The notes beneath the pieces are model-generated. The model saw only the letters and a list, made by a program, of their open reading frames with translations. It was not told the origin of the DNA and searched no databases. Positions 13,445-25,710 of a stretch of DNA of 64,000 nucleotides are shown piece after piece (the first letter of the stretch is position 1; each line of letters opens with the position of its first letter). Both the position numbers and the translations under genes were made by a program. The stretch is from Annona cherimola (lineage: Eukaryota; Streptophyta; Magnoliopsida; Magnoliales; Annonaceae). Where the stretch lies: positions 99,638,095 to 99,702,094 of the forward strand of contig CM059971.1 of assembly GCA_030490835.1 (NCBI GenBank), in the 5' to 3' direction.

Positions 13445-16400
13445 CTCTTCCCCAGTTCCTTTCTGTCTTGCCGCGCGTATTGGAGGGAGAGCAGAAAAAT
13501 GAAAGGAGATGGAGAGGGAAAATTTCCGTCCGCGTATCGCCGTCAAAGCTTACGAGTAAGCCGGGAAGCCATCAAGCCAACAGCTTGACCCCGGTCCTGC
13601 TAACGCCGTCACTCCCGCCTCCCGTTACGCCGCCTTTGTCCACGCAACAAGAACATTTGCACTCGCTCGCGCGAGTTACCCGATGAAGTTCTGCATAAGT
13701 GCATGAGAGACACATCCCTCTATTCTCGGGCCTTTGCACCAGCAACTCTAACATATGATAGACGGTCTAGATCCCTCCCCCTCCTCCCAAGTGCCTCGAA
13801 GTACAAATGGAGAGTCCGACGACGACGGCGCTTTCACGCACCACAATGCAAGACGTGGCAACGTCAACCTGCGTTTCCGATTTCGCCTTCACTCCACGCG
13901 CGATGAAACCGTGGCAGCCGATTTCTGTCTCCAAACGCCCAAGTCCCATGTACAAGAGTATATGCTACTATAGAAAGCGGACTACTATTCCCTGTAACCC
14001 TTCGATCTCATCCGTTATCTCATACACCTTTTTGAAATGATCCAAACCGTCTTTCACTGTGGGAGCTATGTTTTAATAAATTGAGATTTTAAATTAAAGG
14101 TGTAAAATTATTTTAAATATCTACAAAGAGATTCAATAATTTATTCGTTGGTCTGGCTGGCGAATTCCCTACACTGGATCCAACGGCTGAAACGGTGTGA
14201 ATAAATATTCATTTGTGAGTGCATTAAGCATTTGTTTGCGATGTTATGAAAGATATAAGTAATTTATTTCTCCAGCAGCTCCGCGTGTATTCGTGATTTA
14301 CCTTCTATTCTTGGACATTAGTCACTTGTGCGTTGTTTTTGGATAGACTCAGATATATAATGTTGCGGGGGTTTCGGCTTTGATGATGCCGGCTTAATTA
14401 AGTACTTACCAGAAACTTCTCATCGTCATTTGCTTAATTACGAAGCTACAGATTATTTAAGCCCATGACTAAATAAATTGAGATAACATGCGCATTAAGA
14501 CTAACTAATCCCTACGTGGCTTTTAAAAAGTTTTTTTTTTTTTATAGCATTTAGAAAGGGTTATTAAAGTTACAAAAGATACTCTTTTCATGTAGCTGTT
14601 ATTCTGCAATCCGCGTCTCTCTTATAAAAATTGAAAATACTTTGCCTTAGCTGACGGAAGTGGCGGGGACGTCCACGGATATGGTCCGTCACCGAAGCCG
14701 TGTCGGTTGAGAATGATAATCAACGGTGAGATAGATGTGAAATGCAAGGACCGTCCACTGGCTCTGAGCTTGATGGGAGGCCGGGACGCATGTCGAATTT
14801 TGGAACCTTCTCCTCGCGTGATGTTTATAGGTTATCCAACCCATCCACAAAGTCGGCTTTCTCACCCTTTTTTTTTTATTAAATTAACGGAGCACACAGT
14901 TAACGCCGTTTAGTGGGGATGGCCGGCACGGGTACGACTTCCAAACATGATTCCTTGAACTAGTCCAAAGGTGATGCAGACCCACAAAAAATTTCATTTA
15001 AAAAAAATTGTCACTAACAACACATAGCCAACTATTCTTCTTTTTTTATGGGTATTTATATTACATTCGAGCACATTTATAATAGTCGCACAATAAAAGA
15101 AAATTTCCAATGACACCTCATGCATGGGAGAACTACATGTACCTCCATCAACTGAAAGAAACAGAAAAAACTCTCACACCACTTAAATGGGAGCTTAAAG
15201 AGTTGAACTTATAATCAGCCAATAATAAGTCAGCATGACTTACCATCAGGGTATATCCTCTAAATTTACTCTAAATTTCTCTTATTATCATACTATCACT
15301 AAAACTGTTATTTACCATATTGAAAAAATGATTTTACCTCTTTACAAATTTTCTAATTGGGACAATTTAACCTTAACATGACTCAACTAATGATAGTAAT
15401 AATTTAATAGTCATATTAAGATTAAATTATTTTAATTATAAAAATTTAAAAAGGGTAGAATCGTCTTGTGTTAACGGCGTAAGTATGATATGAATTTAAG
15501 GTAAAATGTTACTTTTTTCAAAGAAAAGGTAAAATATTATTTGTATAAAAAAATTTATGAAATGTTATGAGTATATTAAGAATTAGATATAAATGTTTGA
15601 GGTATAAAAGAAATTCTCTCATTTTTTTCATTTCTAACATAATTTCTTATATTTCAATATAAAAAAATATTCTTGATTAAAATTTCCTTGTCACATTCTA
15701 TTCCACTTTAGACACATTTTCACGACCTACTCTATTTTGCTAGAATTTATTCGTACTAGGGTTTTGGTCTTGCATTTAGTATGTGTTATTTGCACAATAA
15801 TTCACGTGTAAGAGTTTAATGCTTAAGATTTCACATTTGCTTTGCCTAAGTATTCATGAATGTTCTATATAAGAGTTTTTTTTTTCTGAAAAAATCTACG
15901 TAACAGAGTGTGAGTTAAAGAGTTGGTATAATTTTAGAAAAAAGCTTAAAGAGACGAAGAAACCGTCGCTTAATTTCTTTGGTGCCCCGACAATATAGAA
16001 GACAGAAAATTATCAAGATATTTTGATTAGAATGTGTACGAACTTCGAAAAAACGAATATAAGCTATTTTATTTTTGTCTCGCCAACCTACTAATTAGGG
16101 TAGAGTCGGCATACTTCTTTATTGTTTGTCCTTTCTTAATTGAATTTTTCGTGTAAACTTTCACATCTAATGTATTTGATATTCTTGTTATTTGTTTGAT
16201 CACAATTTATTATGTGTACTTCTCCACCAATTAACATCAAATCAAATAACGTCTCATAATAAGCTGCATTAAAACAAAATTATGTGTTTGTGATTCGAAA
16301 AGCGAACTAATGTTAGACTAATGGCTTGATTGAAAACGAGATCATGGTAATTTTCCGCAAAGGCATAAGCAACATTGATTTGTGCGGGTGGATCTAATGT

Positions 16401-16900
16401 CTGGATATTAGATGACAGTGGTATGTGAGGGCCGCAACGTAATGGTTTGTGGTCATTGGCCGTCGATTGATGATTTGCATAAATTTGTGTTGAGCGACTG
16501 GGATGTGGCGATCAGACAAGCAATAATAACGGCCGAATACAGGACATCGATTTTTTCCCGCTGTCGGTGATGATGAATAGAGGAAAATCATTAAGGAGAA
16601 TGCGATAGCGCAATTATCAAAATTTTCCCCAACAACAGCGGGGAATGATCGATGATCGACCATGAAAACAATAGGCATGAATCTAATAATAAAGACGATG
16701 AAGAGCAACGTCGTCGATGTTCACATGCCCAAATCCATTTAAAATTAGGTTCACATGCACGACTCGCACGTGTGTAATGTAAAAGAAAAAGGAAGAAGGT
16801 AATTCAGACTGCCTGTGTTTTAAGGGCGTAATATCGCACGAGATAATAACCCCATAATACAGTATTAGTAATATTTTTTTAAAAAAGGAACAAGCTCTAT
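13445..16900. other. Intergenic DNA; 5' flank of the galactosyltransferase gene
   Basis: The first ~500 bases above 13,444 are GC-richer and should contain the promoter and leader of the minus-strand galactosyltransferase gene; I could not define a TATA box or start site there. ORFs of 60-104 codons in 13.5-14.9 kb and 16.4-16.9 kb have no recognisable domain, and most overlap on opposite strands. 15.0-16.3 kb is AT-rich with nothing identified. Confidence 0.35.
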
Positions 16901-16904
16901 GGAA

Positions 16905-17232
16905 CAAAACTCAAAAGAATCCATGAAAATAACCGCCAGCACTAGATCAATAGACAAAATTAGAACCGATATCCTTTAAAATACGATGATGAATATTTAA
17001 CCCCGGTTGTGCCCTTCCTTCCAAAGTACCGTTGATGCTTCATTCATGGTGAGCCTGGTAAGTATTTATTTAGTTTTTTAAACTTTTGAAATTGTGGAGT
17101 TGGTTTTTTTTTTTTAAATGTAAATGAAGACCACACAATTCAGTGAACAGGGGACTCCAGCCTCTTATACATAGCAACACTTAACAAGGTACATATAAAG
17201 ATTAGTATTAATAAAACAATTACTTTAATCTG
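16905..17232 (+). repeat. Dispersed repeat R1, copy 1
   Basis: Matches 30,327-30,712 in the same orientation over its whole length with indels. Shared blocks in order: 'ctcaaaagaa..catgaaaataa', 'gatgatgaat.ttt.ccc', 'ttcatccatgg/attcatggtgagcct', 'tagttttttaa.cttt.gaaa', 'agtgaacag' and 'taa.aag.ta.ata.taaa'. No protein is encoded. It could be part of an LTR or another non-autonomous element. Confidence 0.6.
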
Positions 17233-17962
17233 GGAGTCCCACTTAGGTTTTCCATTTTCCGTAATTTAATAAAATTTTGAATTCATTTAATATTTTATTA
17301 ATATTTTCAATTTTTATATCTTAATTTAATGTTTAAAACAAAATCAAAATAAAATAACCAACAAATTCAAAAAAATTTCAAATTTCACGAATAATTAAAA
17401 GATTTCAATAAGATCAATGAAATTTATTAAAAAAATAAAATAAAAATTTCTGGATGCCCCGTATAACGTCGGAACCGTAAGAAAAACATTACAGGGGATA
17501 ACGCTAGTTACATGGGTTTTTAACGTAAAATGAAAAACCACATTTATAAAAATTTTCAACTATTTAAAATTTCTATAATCCATCCATTTAGCTATATATA
17601 GAACCACTGACGTACATATTAGAATGTAATGAAACTTCATACAATCTTTTATTCATATAAAAATTATATTTTAGACTGAAAATACTACTTTAAACTTAAT
17701 ATTTACATTAAACTATTTTATTACGTTGATTCTACACCATTTTAAGATGTGGACCATACGCATGTTGGATTTGGATGAAAATTAATATGCTAATAAAGTG
17801 AATGGACTGCACGGTGTAGTCACATGCACTATAATATTATATATATAGAGAGATCCGATCATGTACAGACGGACTTTACTGTAATTACGATGCAGTCCGC
17901 TGTAAAATGGACACCACACATATTAGGGGTGTGTTTGGTTACATATAAAATATGTCAATGAA

Positions 17963-18502
17963 GGGTATGTTTGGCAATGAGTATAAATTATCATTTTAAA
18001 ACTTTTCAATCTAAAAGTTTTCACTCTTCATAACTACTATATTTTTAAATTATTTTTTTATATTTTCCTATACAACTATCCTACTTTTCAATCATTTCTA
18101 CATAATTATCTATACAACTAACCTAACTATTTTAACTTTATTCTTTTTACTCCTCATCATTACCCCTATTATATCACATCATTTGACAACTTTTACTCTC
18201 TAAAACTTTTCACCAAAAGTTTTATCCATTCCCAAACACACTCGAAAACTATTCAATAAAAAACCTTTCACTTTCCATAACTACCTTATTTTTTAATTAT
18301 TTTTTCACATTTTCCTATATAAACAACCCTACTTTTCAATTATTTCCACACAAATACCCATACAACTACCATATCTATTTTAACTTTATTCTCTTTACAC
18401 CTCATTATTACCCCTATCATATCACATCATTTTCTATCAACTTGACAACTTTTACTCTGAAAAGTTTTCATCAAAAAGTTTTACCTCCAACCAAACATAC
18501 CC
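17963..18502. mobile_element. Dimeric family A MITE
   Basis: A unit bounded by GGGTATGTTTGG and its inverse CCAAACATACCC contains two consecutive copies of the same ~250-bp interior. Each copy carries 'acttttcaat', 'cctacttttcaat.atttc', 'ttaactttattct.ttta', 'cctcat.attacccctat' and 'atatcacatcatttt'. The internal junction near 18,230-18,245 keeps the motif CCAAACACACTC. It lies upstream of VPS9A and could be transcribed with it only if that gene's promoter is distal. Confidence 0.7.
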
Positions 18503-18926
18503 TAGATTGCAAGCGAAGAAGAATTTTAAAGCCGGTTCAGATGATTGAGTTATCATCGAAATTGCAGGAGAATTACTGGATCGATATCCGCAGAATTTGA
18601 GAGGCTTGCGTATCCCCAAGCATCGTCCGGCGGACCATTACAAGCAGTAGTATCATTTGTCTAATTAATTAAGATAACAATGTTGGTACTGCCTGTCCGT
18701 CGGTCTCAGTTGGAACTGGAAGGAGTTGCGGACCTGGGCAGAAATGGAAGACAGCAAGGCTCTCACTCCCTCGAAATTCACGTAGCGCCCATCGACCGTG
18801 TGTGCAACGAAAACGTCTTTCCCTCGCCTGCCCATATCTCCCAACATTCGATCATTTTGATGGCAGCGTCTTCTCAGCTCCCCCGCTGATTCCAAACCAT
18901 CCGGCGGATCGGCTGAATCCCCTTCC

Positions 18927-21900
18927 ATGGAAAACGCGGACGTCTTCGGCTCCTCCACGGCCCCGCTGACGTGGCACGATTTCCTGGAGAGGATGCGGCA
19001 TCCCTCGGCGGCCGATTTCGTCAAATCCATCAAGAGGTAGCACAAATCCCTCCATCGTCCTGTGTCTCTCTCTAACCTCGATGATATTAGGGCAAAAGAT
19101 TTTGTTTCCTCCCGTTCACACTTGAAATTTACTGTTATCTGGTTTGTTTTGAAAAATGGGATTAGATTGACGTGAAAAGATGGTTTTTTGTATTTAGAAT
19201 TTTTATTTGTATTTCTTTCCGCCTTGTGGGGTGCATTTGCTGTGAATTCTAAGCCTCACTGAAGAATAATATTTGATGGATTAATTAGGCAGGCATTCGT
19301 GTGGATTAGCTCCAGAGAATGGTTGTTGAGCGTCCCGCTCGATGCTCGATGGTGGAACTGTGTCCTCCGTTAACCAGTCTGGCCATTGGATGGTCGGCTT
19401 CCATTCATGAGCATTCGGCTGTGATTTTCTTCTTGTTCACCCCACCTACACAGAATCACGCCAATAGGGCTCTATTTTCATGTCGTCTTCTTATAAATGT
19501 AGTTATCAATAGTATTGATTTGCAACTGTAACTTCAGCTGAAAAATTCAAATTTTGAAGCAGAGAGTCTGAATTCCTTATATCATGGCAGCTTCATTGTA
19601 TCATTTTCGAACAATGCTCCCGACCCAGAAAAGGACAGCGTGGCTGTACAGGATTTCCTTGCAAAGATGGAGAGTGCATTTAGAGCTCATACACTTTGGG
19701 CTGGTTGCTCGGAGGAAGAGCTCGAGAGTGCTGGTGAGGTGTGAAATTGTTCGTCTGAATTGTCTTTATATCTTTGCCTTCCATGCATGCATGCAGAATT
19801 GGACAAGCAATTAAGCATGTAACAACTTGGGATAAGATAGTTTGTAACATGTAGGAATATAAAGTGGTTTGTAACATGTAGGAACATGAAGTGGTTTCCA
19901 TTATGTTCATTTTAGATGGAAAGATAAAGAGGGGCAGATGAAACAAGAGAAAGAGGTTTTACGGATTTTCTTCTGGTGCATAGGTTTGTTGTCTCATTAT
20001 AATATAATCCAGGACAGCAAGGTTAATTAACTATGCCCTTGCATGCTTACTCTAACAAGTTCTATTTAGAATTGTTATTATGTATGCCAAGCGTATTCCC
20101 TGCTCTTACGGGGATGATGACCTTTATGTTTGGTGTCCATTGGGTGTTAGTAGCATTGTTGGGGGTTAGAAATACTGACAAAGCATTTATGAATTTGTCA
20201 TTTTTTGAGTTGACAGATGCAGTTCTGCTATGTCTGATGTGCAGATTCATCATTTGGTTGCAGGGACTGGAGAAGTATGTCATGACAAAACTATTCACAC
20301 GTGCCTTTGCATCACTTCCAGAGGATGTGAAACGTGATGAGCAGCTATCTGAGAAGATGTCTTTACTGCAGCAGTTCGTCCGTCCAGAAAATTTGGATAT
20401 AAAGCCAACCTTTCAAAATGAAACATCATGGTTGGTGAGTTGTATAATGCCTTTGAATTGCAATCCAAGGATTATTAACCAGTGCAAATGCGGTCTTGTT
20501 TTTACATCTGGAAGTTGGTTATGGATTTAACTAATTAAGATGTAAGAAGAGTTTTTAGCCACGGGACGTGGCTGCTTCTATGGTTCATACATTGAAAATA
20601 ACCTGTTTCCCAGCTGTTGTATCATTAAGCTTTGCAAGAATCTTCTTTTGTTTTGTTCTGGGTGAAACTGGTGATCATTGGTTGAGTTCTTAATATCGTT
20701 GACTAATTCAATAATGGTGGACCTCACTCTGTATTTTTATGATGATCCACAGCACTATTCATTGGCTATTATTCTCATCCAGTTGCGATTCCCTTTGAAT
20801 TGTTCACACAGACTAATTAGTTTTCTTCCACTGTGCAGCTTGCACAGAAAGAGCTACAGAAGATCAATATGTACAAGGCACCGAGGGATAAACTTGTTTG
20901 TATCTTAAACTGTTGCAAAGTAATCAATAACTTGTTGCTCAATGCGTCAATTGCATCAAAAGACCATCCTCCTGGAGCTGATGAGTTTCTTCCTGTGCTT
21001 ATTTATGTTACCATAAAGGCAAGTTGAGGTTGTCATCATCTTTTCTTTTTTCACTCCTTTTCTCTTTCATTCCTGTAATGAACTTTGCGGTCATAAATTG
21101 TGAAAAGGGGCAAAAACAAGGAGAGTTTGGGAGTCTATTAGTTAATCAGAATCTGCCAGTTGAAAGCTGGAAAAGAATGGGGCTGGTGATGGCAATTCCT
21201 ATGAGTTTTCATTTGGAAATAATATACAAAACAAGGCTGCCTATCTCAGCTATCTCAGCAATTTGTTATGGAATTCTTCTGTGAATTAGCTCATTATCTC
21301 TATCATGATCTCCATGAAAATTTTCCAAAATAGTAGCGTCTAGTTAAAGTAGGGGTGTAACACTGGTTCATGAAATTCAGATTAGCGCCATCTCTAACCC
21401 TACTCCTATTTGTAAAATCTAAACTTAATCCTAACCATCATCATATTTGTAAAACTTAAATCCTAATCCTATAAATATGAAGAAATATTATTTTGGTTTT
21501 ATGTATAAAATATATTTTGTATTAAATATAGATAGAGAAATTGGGTTTGGACTTTGCAAAAGGAAGGACGAACAATGGTTTTCTTGAGGCTTGGTAGCCT
21601 ATTTGTGCTCAACCAGGCCCAAGTTACACCCCTAAGTTCAGTCAGTCATACAATTATATAATTATTTGTAGAAAGTCTTAGTTTATTAATATTGAAGTAT
21701 TTACTTTTTACCTTTAGTAAGTCTTAATTTATTAATATTTAAGAATTTACTTTTTGCCTTCAGGATGTGTTTGGACTTGTGGTAGGGAGTAAAGGGGAGA
21801 TGTCCTTGCAGCCTCTTGTTTTTTTGAATTTTAAGATGATATTTTCCAAATCTAAGCCATTTATGATGTCTATCCATATGCATTTACTTAGGATTTCAAA

Positions 21901-24376
21901 AATCACATGTATTCAAAGGTTAAAACTTTTATATATTATATACATTTCTGAAGAAAATTTATAGTCATATATTCACTGTCAACAGATGCTAATATTTTAT
22001 AATTTTAAGTTTCCATTGAAAGTGATTTTTGGTAACATGATAATATATATTTTTGATATCGCATGATAAAATAGTTGGTGTTAAATATAATAAATGGTTC
22101 AGATTTGGAAAAAAAGTTTTAAATAGGAAGAAAAACAAGCGACTGCATGGACATCTTCATGCAGTCCTGTGTATTGAAGCATTTCCCAAAGTGAAAATGG
22201 TCTTTTAATTAGTAAATAAAGACAATATATATTTCTTTAATGACTAAAGCCATACGGTCTCTTTTTATTTGTCAATGCAATATCGTCCCTGTCTAGTGTT
22301 GCTTCATAAATGGGGATGCTTAATCCTATAGAAGTATATACAGTGAATTGTCATGAATTCACAACAATCCTACAGATGTTTATATCACTGGAGAATTGCT
22401 TAATTGATGCTGAGCCACATCCACTGGAGAGGTCAGCACATCTTCTGATCAGGCAACACTGTCTAAACCAGTGGCAAAGGAGATTGAACAGGCAATTCCT
22501 TTTATATGTCCCTTCACCATCCATGACCATACAGAGTGAACCTGGTCCTCTGATCTTCTGTGGTTTGCAGCTGCATACGTAGACTTACTGTTTTCAATTT
22601 GTACCTTTGTACCCGATAGGTGGCCTACATTTAGCAAACTGGCCTATTTTCTGTCCGCTCATGATGTACCATCTGAAGATCTGATTCTGTATTGTTATGG
22701 GCATATCGTGTGAACTAAAGAATTTCATAGGATAGGTATCTTGTCTCTCACTCTACATTGCATTCATTTTCCATTCCAAACAAAATCATTTACATTGCAT
22801 TCATTTTCTATTCCAAACAGAATCATAAATCATAGGGGGAAAAAAGAAAAGACAATCAAGATTCCTATCCTTCTGGGCATTTCGTGTGAGCTAAAGAATT
22901 TCATAGGGTAGGTATCTTGATAGTTTTTCCCCCATGTTTTATTATTCTGTTTGGAATAGAAAATGAAATGCAGAGTGATTAGACTCCTATCCTTCTGGAT
23001 AGATAATTCCTAATGATTGTCGTTGTCAAAAGGTGCTTATTGAGTTCTTAAATTTTCAGCTCTACCTTCTGTTTTTTGCTGCATTAGGATGCAAGTCTAT
23101 TGAATTGCAAATATGTTCTATTGCAATAGGGATGATATTCCTAGTATTTGCAGCAAGTGTCACTCATATTGTGGGATAATCATTCAAGATTCAACTAGAG
23201 GCTAAAGCATCGGGAATGCTGAAGAAATTGCTGTCTCATCTCTGTCTATATCTATCCATCCATCTGTCCGTCTGTCTGTCTGTCTGTCCATATCTATCTA
23301 TCTATCTAATTATCTGTGGGCTTGCAAATCAATTCAGTTTGGCATCCAAATGCATACTTCTTGTGAATGTCTACTTTTGGCTCTTCAGGGTTGTTTCCTA
23401 ATGTATCTTTGTGCAGGCAAACCCCCCGCAATTGCATTCAAACCTGCTGTATATACAGAGGTACAGGCGTCAGTCACGCCTAGTATCAGAGGCAGCATAT
23501 TTCTTCACAAATATCCTTTCTGCAGAATCATTCATCTGGAACATAGATGCACGGTCACTTTCAATGGATGATGCTGAGTTTGAAAACAACATGAGATCTG
23601 CTCGAGCAGTTCTCTCTGGGCTCTCTACTGGTTTGGAGACATTCTCAACTCAAGGTGCTGGTTATCCTTCCAGTCTGGAATCAAGGGATCCCAGAGCTTT
23701 GTCATCAAGAATTAAGAAGGAAATAAATACTTCTCTACCAGCAACCCCACGTCATCCTCAACCAATCCCAGCAGCTATGAAGTTGACTGAGAAGAAGGAA
23801 GCTGTCTCAACAGGCCGTCCAACTAGCATCAGACCATCTATTTTGGATTTGGAGAAGAAAGGGGCTGCTGATCTTCTTGAGGAGGATGAAGCCGGCAGCT
23901 CTCTTACAGATTACCCGTTTCTATTTGCACGTGTTGGTAATCTAACGATAGGCGATGTAGAAGTCCTACTCAGTAGTTACAAACAGACTGTTCTGAAGTA
24001 CGTTTCTCTTTGTAAAGCTCTAGGCAGCAGTGATCTTACTGTGCACATGCCAGTTCCACAAACAAAAATCAGTAGTAAAAAAGAATCTGCAGAGCCTATA
24101 GAACTGCAGGTTGGTGATGAAAAGACTGAATCAACTGCAACAGTGCAGGGGAAGACCGAACCAGCCACAACAATGCAGGGTGGTGATGAAACGAATGAAG
24201 CTGCTGCCACAGTGCAGATTGTTCATGAAATGTCTGAAGCAGCTGCAGCAATGCAACTTGATAATAAGAAGGTTGAAACTATGACAACAGATGATGTTTC
24301 AGAAGGCCCATTCGCAGATACTTCTGAATCCAAATCTCCTCCAAACGAGCTGATAAAACATTCAGATAGCGAGTAG
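18927..24376 (+). CDS. VPS9A: VPS9A, guanine-nucleotide exchange factor for Rab5 GTPases
   Basis: Activates plant Rab5 GTPases (RHA1/ARA7 and ARA6 types) at endosomes for vacuolar trafficking. Exons 18927-19036, 19591-19738, 20264-20434, 20839-21018 and 23417-24376 total 1,569 nt (522 aa), in frame throughout; Arabidopsis VPS9A is about 520 aa. The N-terminus MENADVF...TWHDFLERMRHPSAADF matches the family start. The helical bundle and VPS9 domain contain GADEFLPVLIYVTIKANPP and SEAAYFFTNILSAESFI. The catalytic Asp (D191) and Tyr (Y231) fall six residues beyond the positions I recall for Arabidopsis (D185, Y225), explained by a 6-residue N-terminal insert. The C-terminal plant block (DYPFLFARVGNLTIGDVEVLL) is present, followed by a degenerate repeat tail. 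The donor of intron 4 is GC, not GT (AAG|gcaagt). Confidence 0.96.
21350..21634. mobile_element. hAT-like MITE in VPS9A intron 4
   Basis: 285 bp starting TAGGGGTGTAAC and ending with the exact inverse GTTACACCCCTA. The flanks AGTTAAAG and AGTTCAGT form a plausible, slightly decayed 8-bp target duplication, which would indicate the hAT superfamily. It is non-coding. Confidence 0.65.
22699..23000. repeat. Nested inverted and direct repeats in VPS9A intron 4
   Basis: Arms at about 22,794-22,845 and 22,925-22,975 are inverted copies (shared core 'ttctattccaaacagaat' against 'attctgtttggaatagaa'). The loop carries a second copy of a 45-bp block also found at 22,699-22,743 ('cgtgtga.ctaaagaatttcatagg'). 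This looks like a foldback element that carries or has duplicated neighbouring DNA. A (TCTG)n/(TCTA)n microsatellite follows at about 23,250-23,312. Confidence 0.6.
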
Positions 24377-25710
24377 AATGACATGAGTTCCTTCCTTTGC
24401 TGCTGTTCTGAGATGGCTTCAACGACATGAAATATACGCGTAGTTTGGTTGTGCAACACCAAATTTCTGCAGGCACTGTACTTGTTGACATCTTTTGTGC
24501 AAATGGGATGAAGTTTGGCCATGGTGGCTGCTTGTTTCTTCTTTACTGGGACCCGCTAACCGTTCCTACATACATGTACGCCACATCACATCCATTTGCT
24601 GATGTTGGATTTGACCTTTTTGTGGGGTTCACTCCATTGCCATAGATGACCTTGCCTGCAAATTAGGTTGTTAGGCCATCAAGTTGGCTATGGTTAGCGG
24701 AACTAATGGGGAGCTGAAAGAAAAATGGTCCGATTTGTTTTTTTTTAATCTTTGTGGGGGGATGTTTCAAAAAAAAAAAAAAAAAAAAAAAAAAAACGGT
24801 TGCTTTTTATGTGGTTGTGGGTGTTGTTGATATTATTATATCCAAATCATTTATAATAACCATTCGCACGTATTTAGTTATAATCCTAAAAATAACATAT
24901 TTGAAAGACTTTTGTAAGCTACTGCCATATTTGCAAAAATTTGAGGGTAATTTGCAAATATACTTATATAGTTTGATTATAATTATAAATATATTCATAT
25001 GGCTTCATAAATCGCGAATAAATTTTGTATAGTTTAAGCATACTTAGAAATGTACCAATGCTGTTTTGAAGTTGTTATTGTACTATCATAATGTGAGTAA
25101 ATTTACAAAGAGATGTAAGTTACATTAATGTATTTTCAAAAGTTAAATATATCCATTTAATTTTTAAAATTATAAATATACCTATGTAGTCTGCATCTCT
25201 TTGCAAATATATTCACGTTCTAACAATACAACAACGGTATCATAATAGTATAAGTATCTTTGGAATTATAGTTAAATTATATAGGAGTTATTTGTAATTT
25301 TTAAAATTATATAAGTATATTTGCAATTATATTCAAATTAGCTAGATGAATTTGCAAATCACCTAGAATTTAACCGTTAGATTCGGATCTTTATGCTCCC
25401 AAATCATGTTAGGCATTAATAATGAGTTTTTGAACAATGTGGTCTGAGTCATCGTAAATAATATGCGTAGGCCATGAAATATCATTTTAATTAGGTTTGA
25501 GTATAATTCAAAGCATATGACAGTGCATGGGGTTCTTTGAATCATATTTTTTAATATTATGGTCCATAAATGCGTTTAATCAAGATGTTTTTTTTTTTAA
25601 GACTAAATGAATAGAATGTAAAAGAAAAAATATGAAAAAAGCAAGAATAGGAAGGAATACAAGTTCCAACCGTGCGCACGCGAGAAAAGCCACATGAATG
25701 TATTACGTAT
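24377..25710. other. 3' flank of VPS9A and intergenic DNA
   Basis: The first ~350 bases should hold the VPS9A 3' UTR. A 28-base poly(A) run lies at about 24,769-24,796; it may be a simple slippage tract or the tail of an old retrocopy, but no body upstream identifies one. No other gene is visible. Confidence 0.4.
24945..25364. mobile_element. MITE related to the one at 3,106
   Basis: The left arm is 'gggtaatttgcaaatatact' and the right arm is its inverted counterpart ending 'gaatttgcaaatcacct'. The arms can be followed for about 50-60 bp with mismatches, and internal 'ttgcaaatata' motifs recur on both sides. It is non-coding. Confidence 0.55.

Noticed and set aside
20033..20530. 165-codon ORF in VPS9A
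   Set aside because: It is exon 3 of VPS9A (20,264-20,434) with intron sequence read through on both sides, not a separate gene.
23250..23312. Regularly spaced short repeats that could suggest a CRISPR array
   Set aside because: They are a (TCTG)n/(TCTA)n microsatellite with no spacers, in a plant intron.
24754..25032. 92-codon ORF starting MGGCFKKKK after the poly(A) run
   Set aside because: The lysine run is just translated poly(A), and the remainder is AT-rich repeat DNA belonging to the MITE at 24,945.
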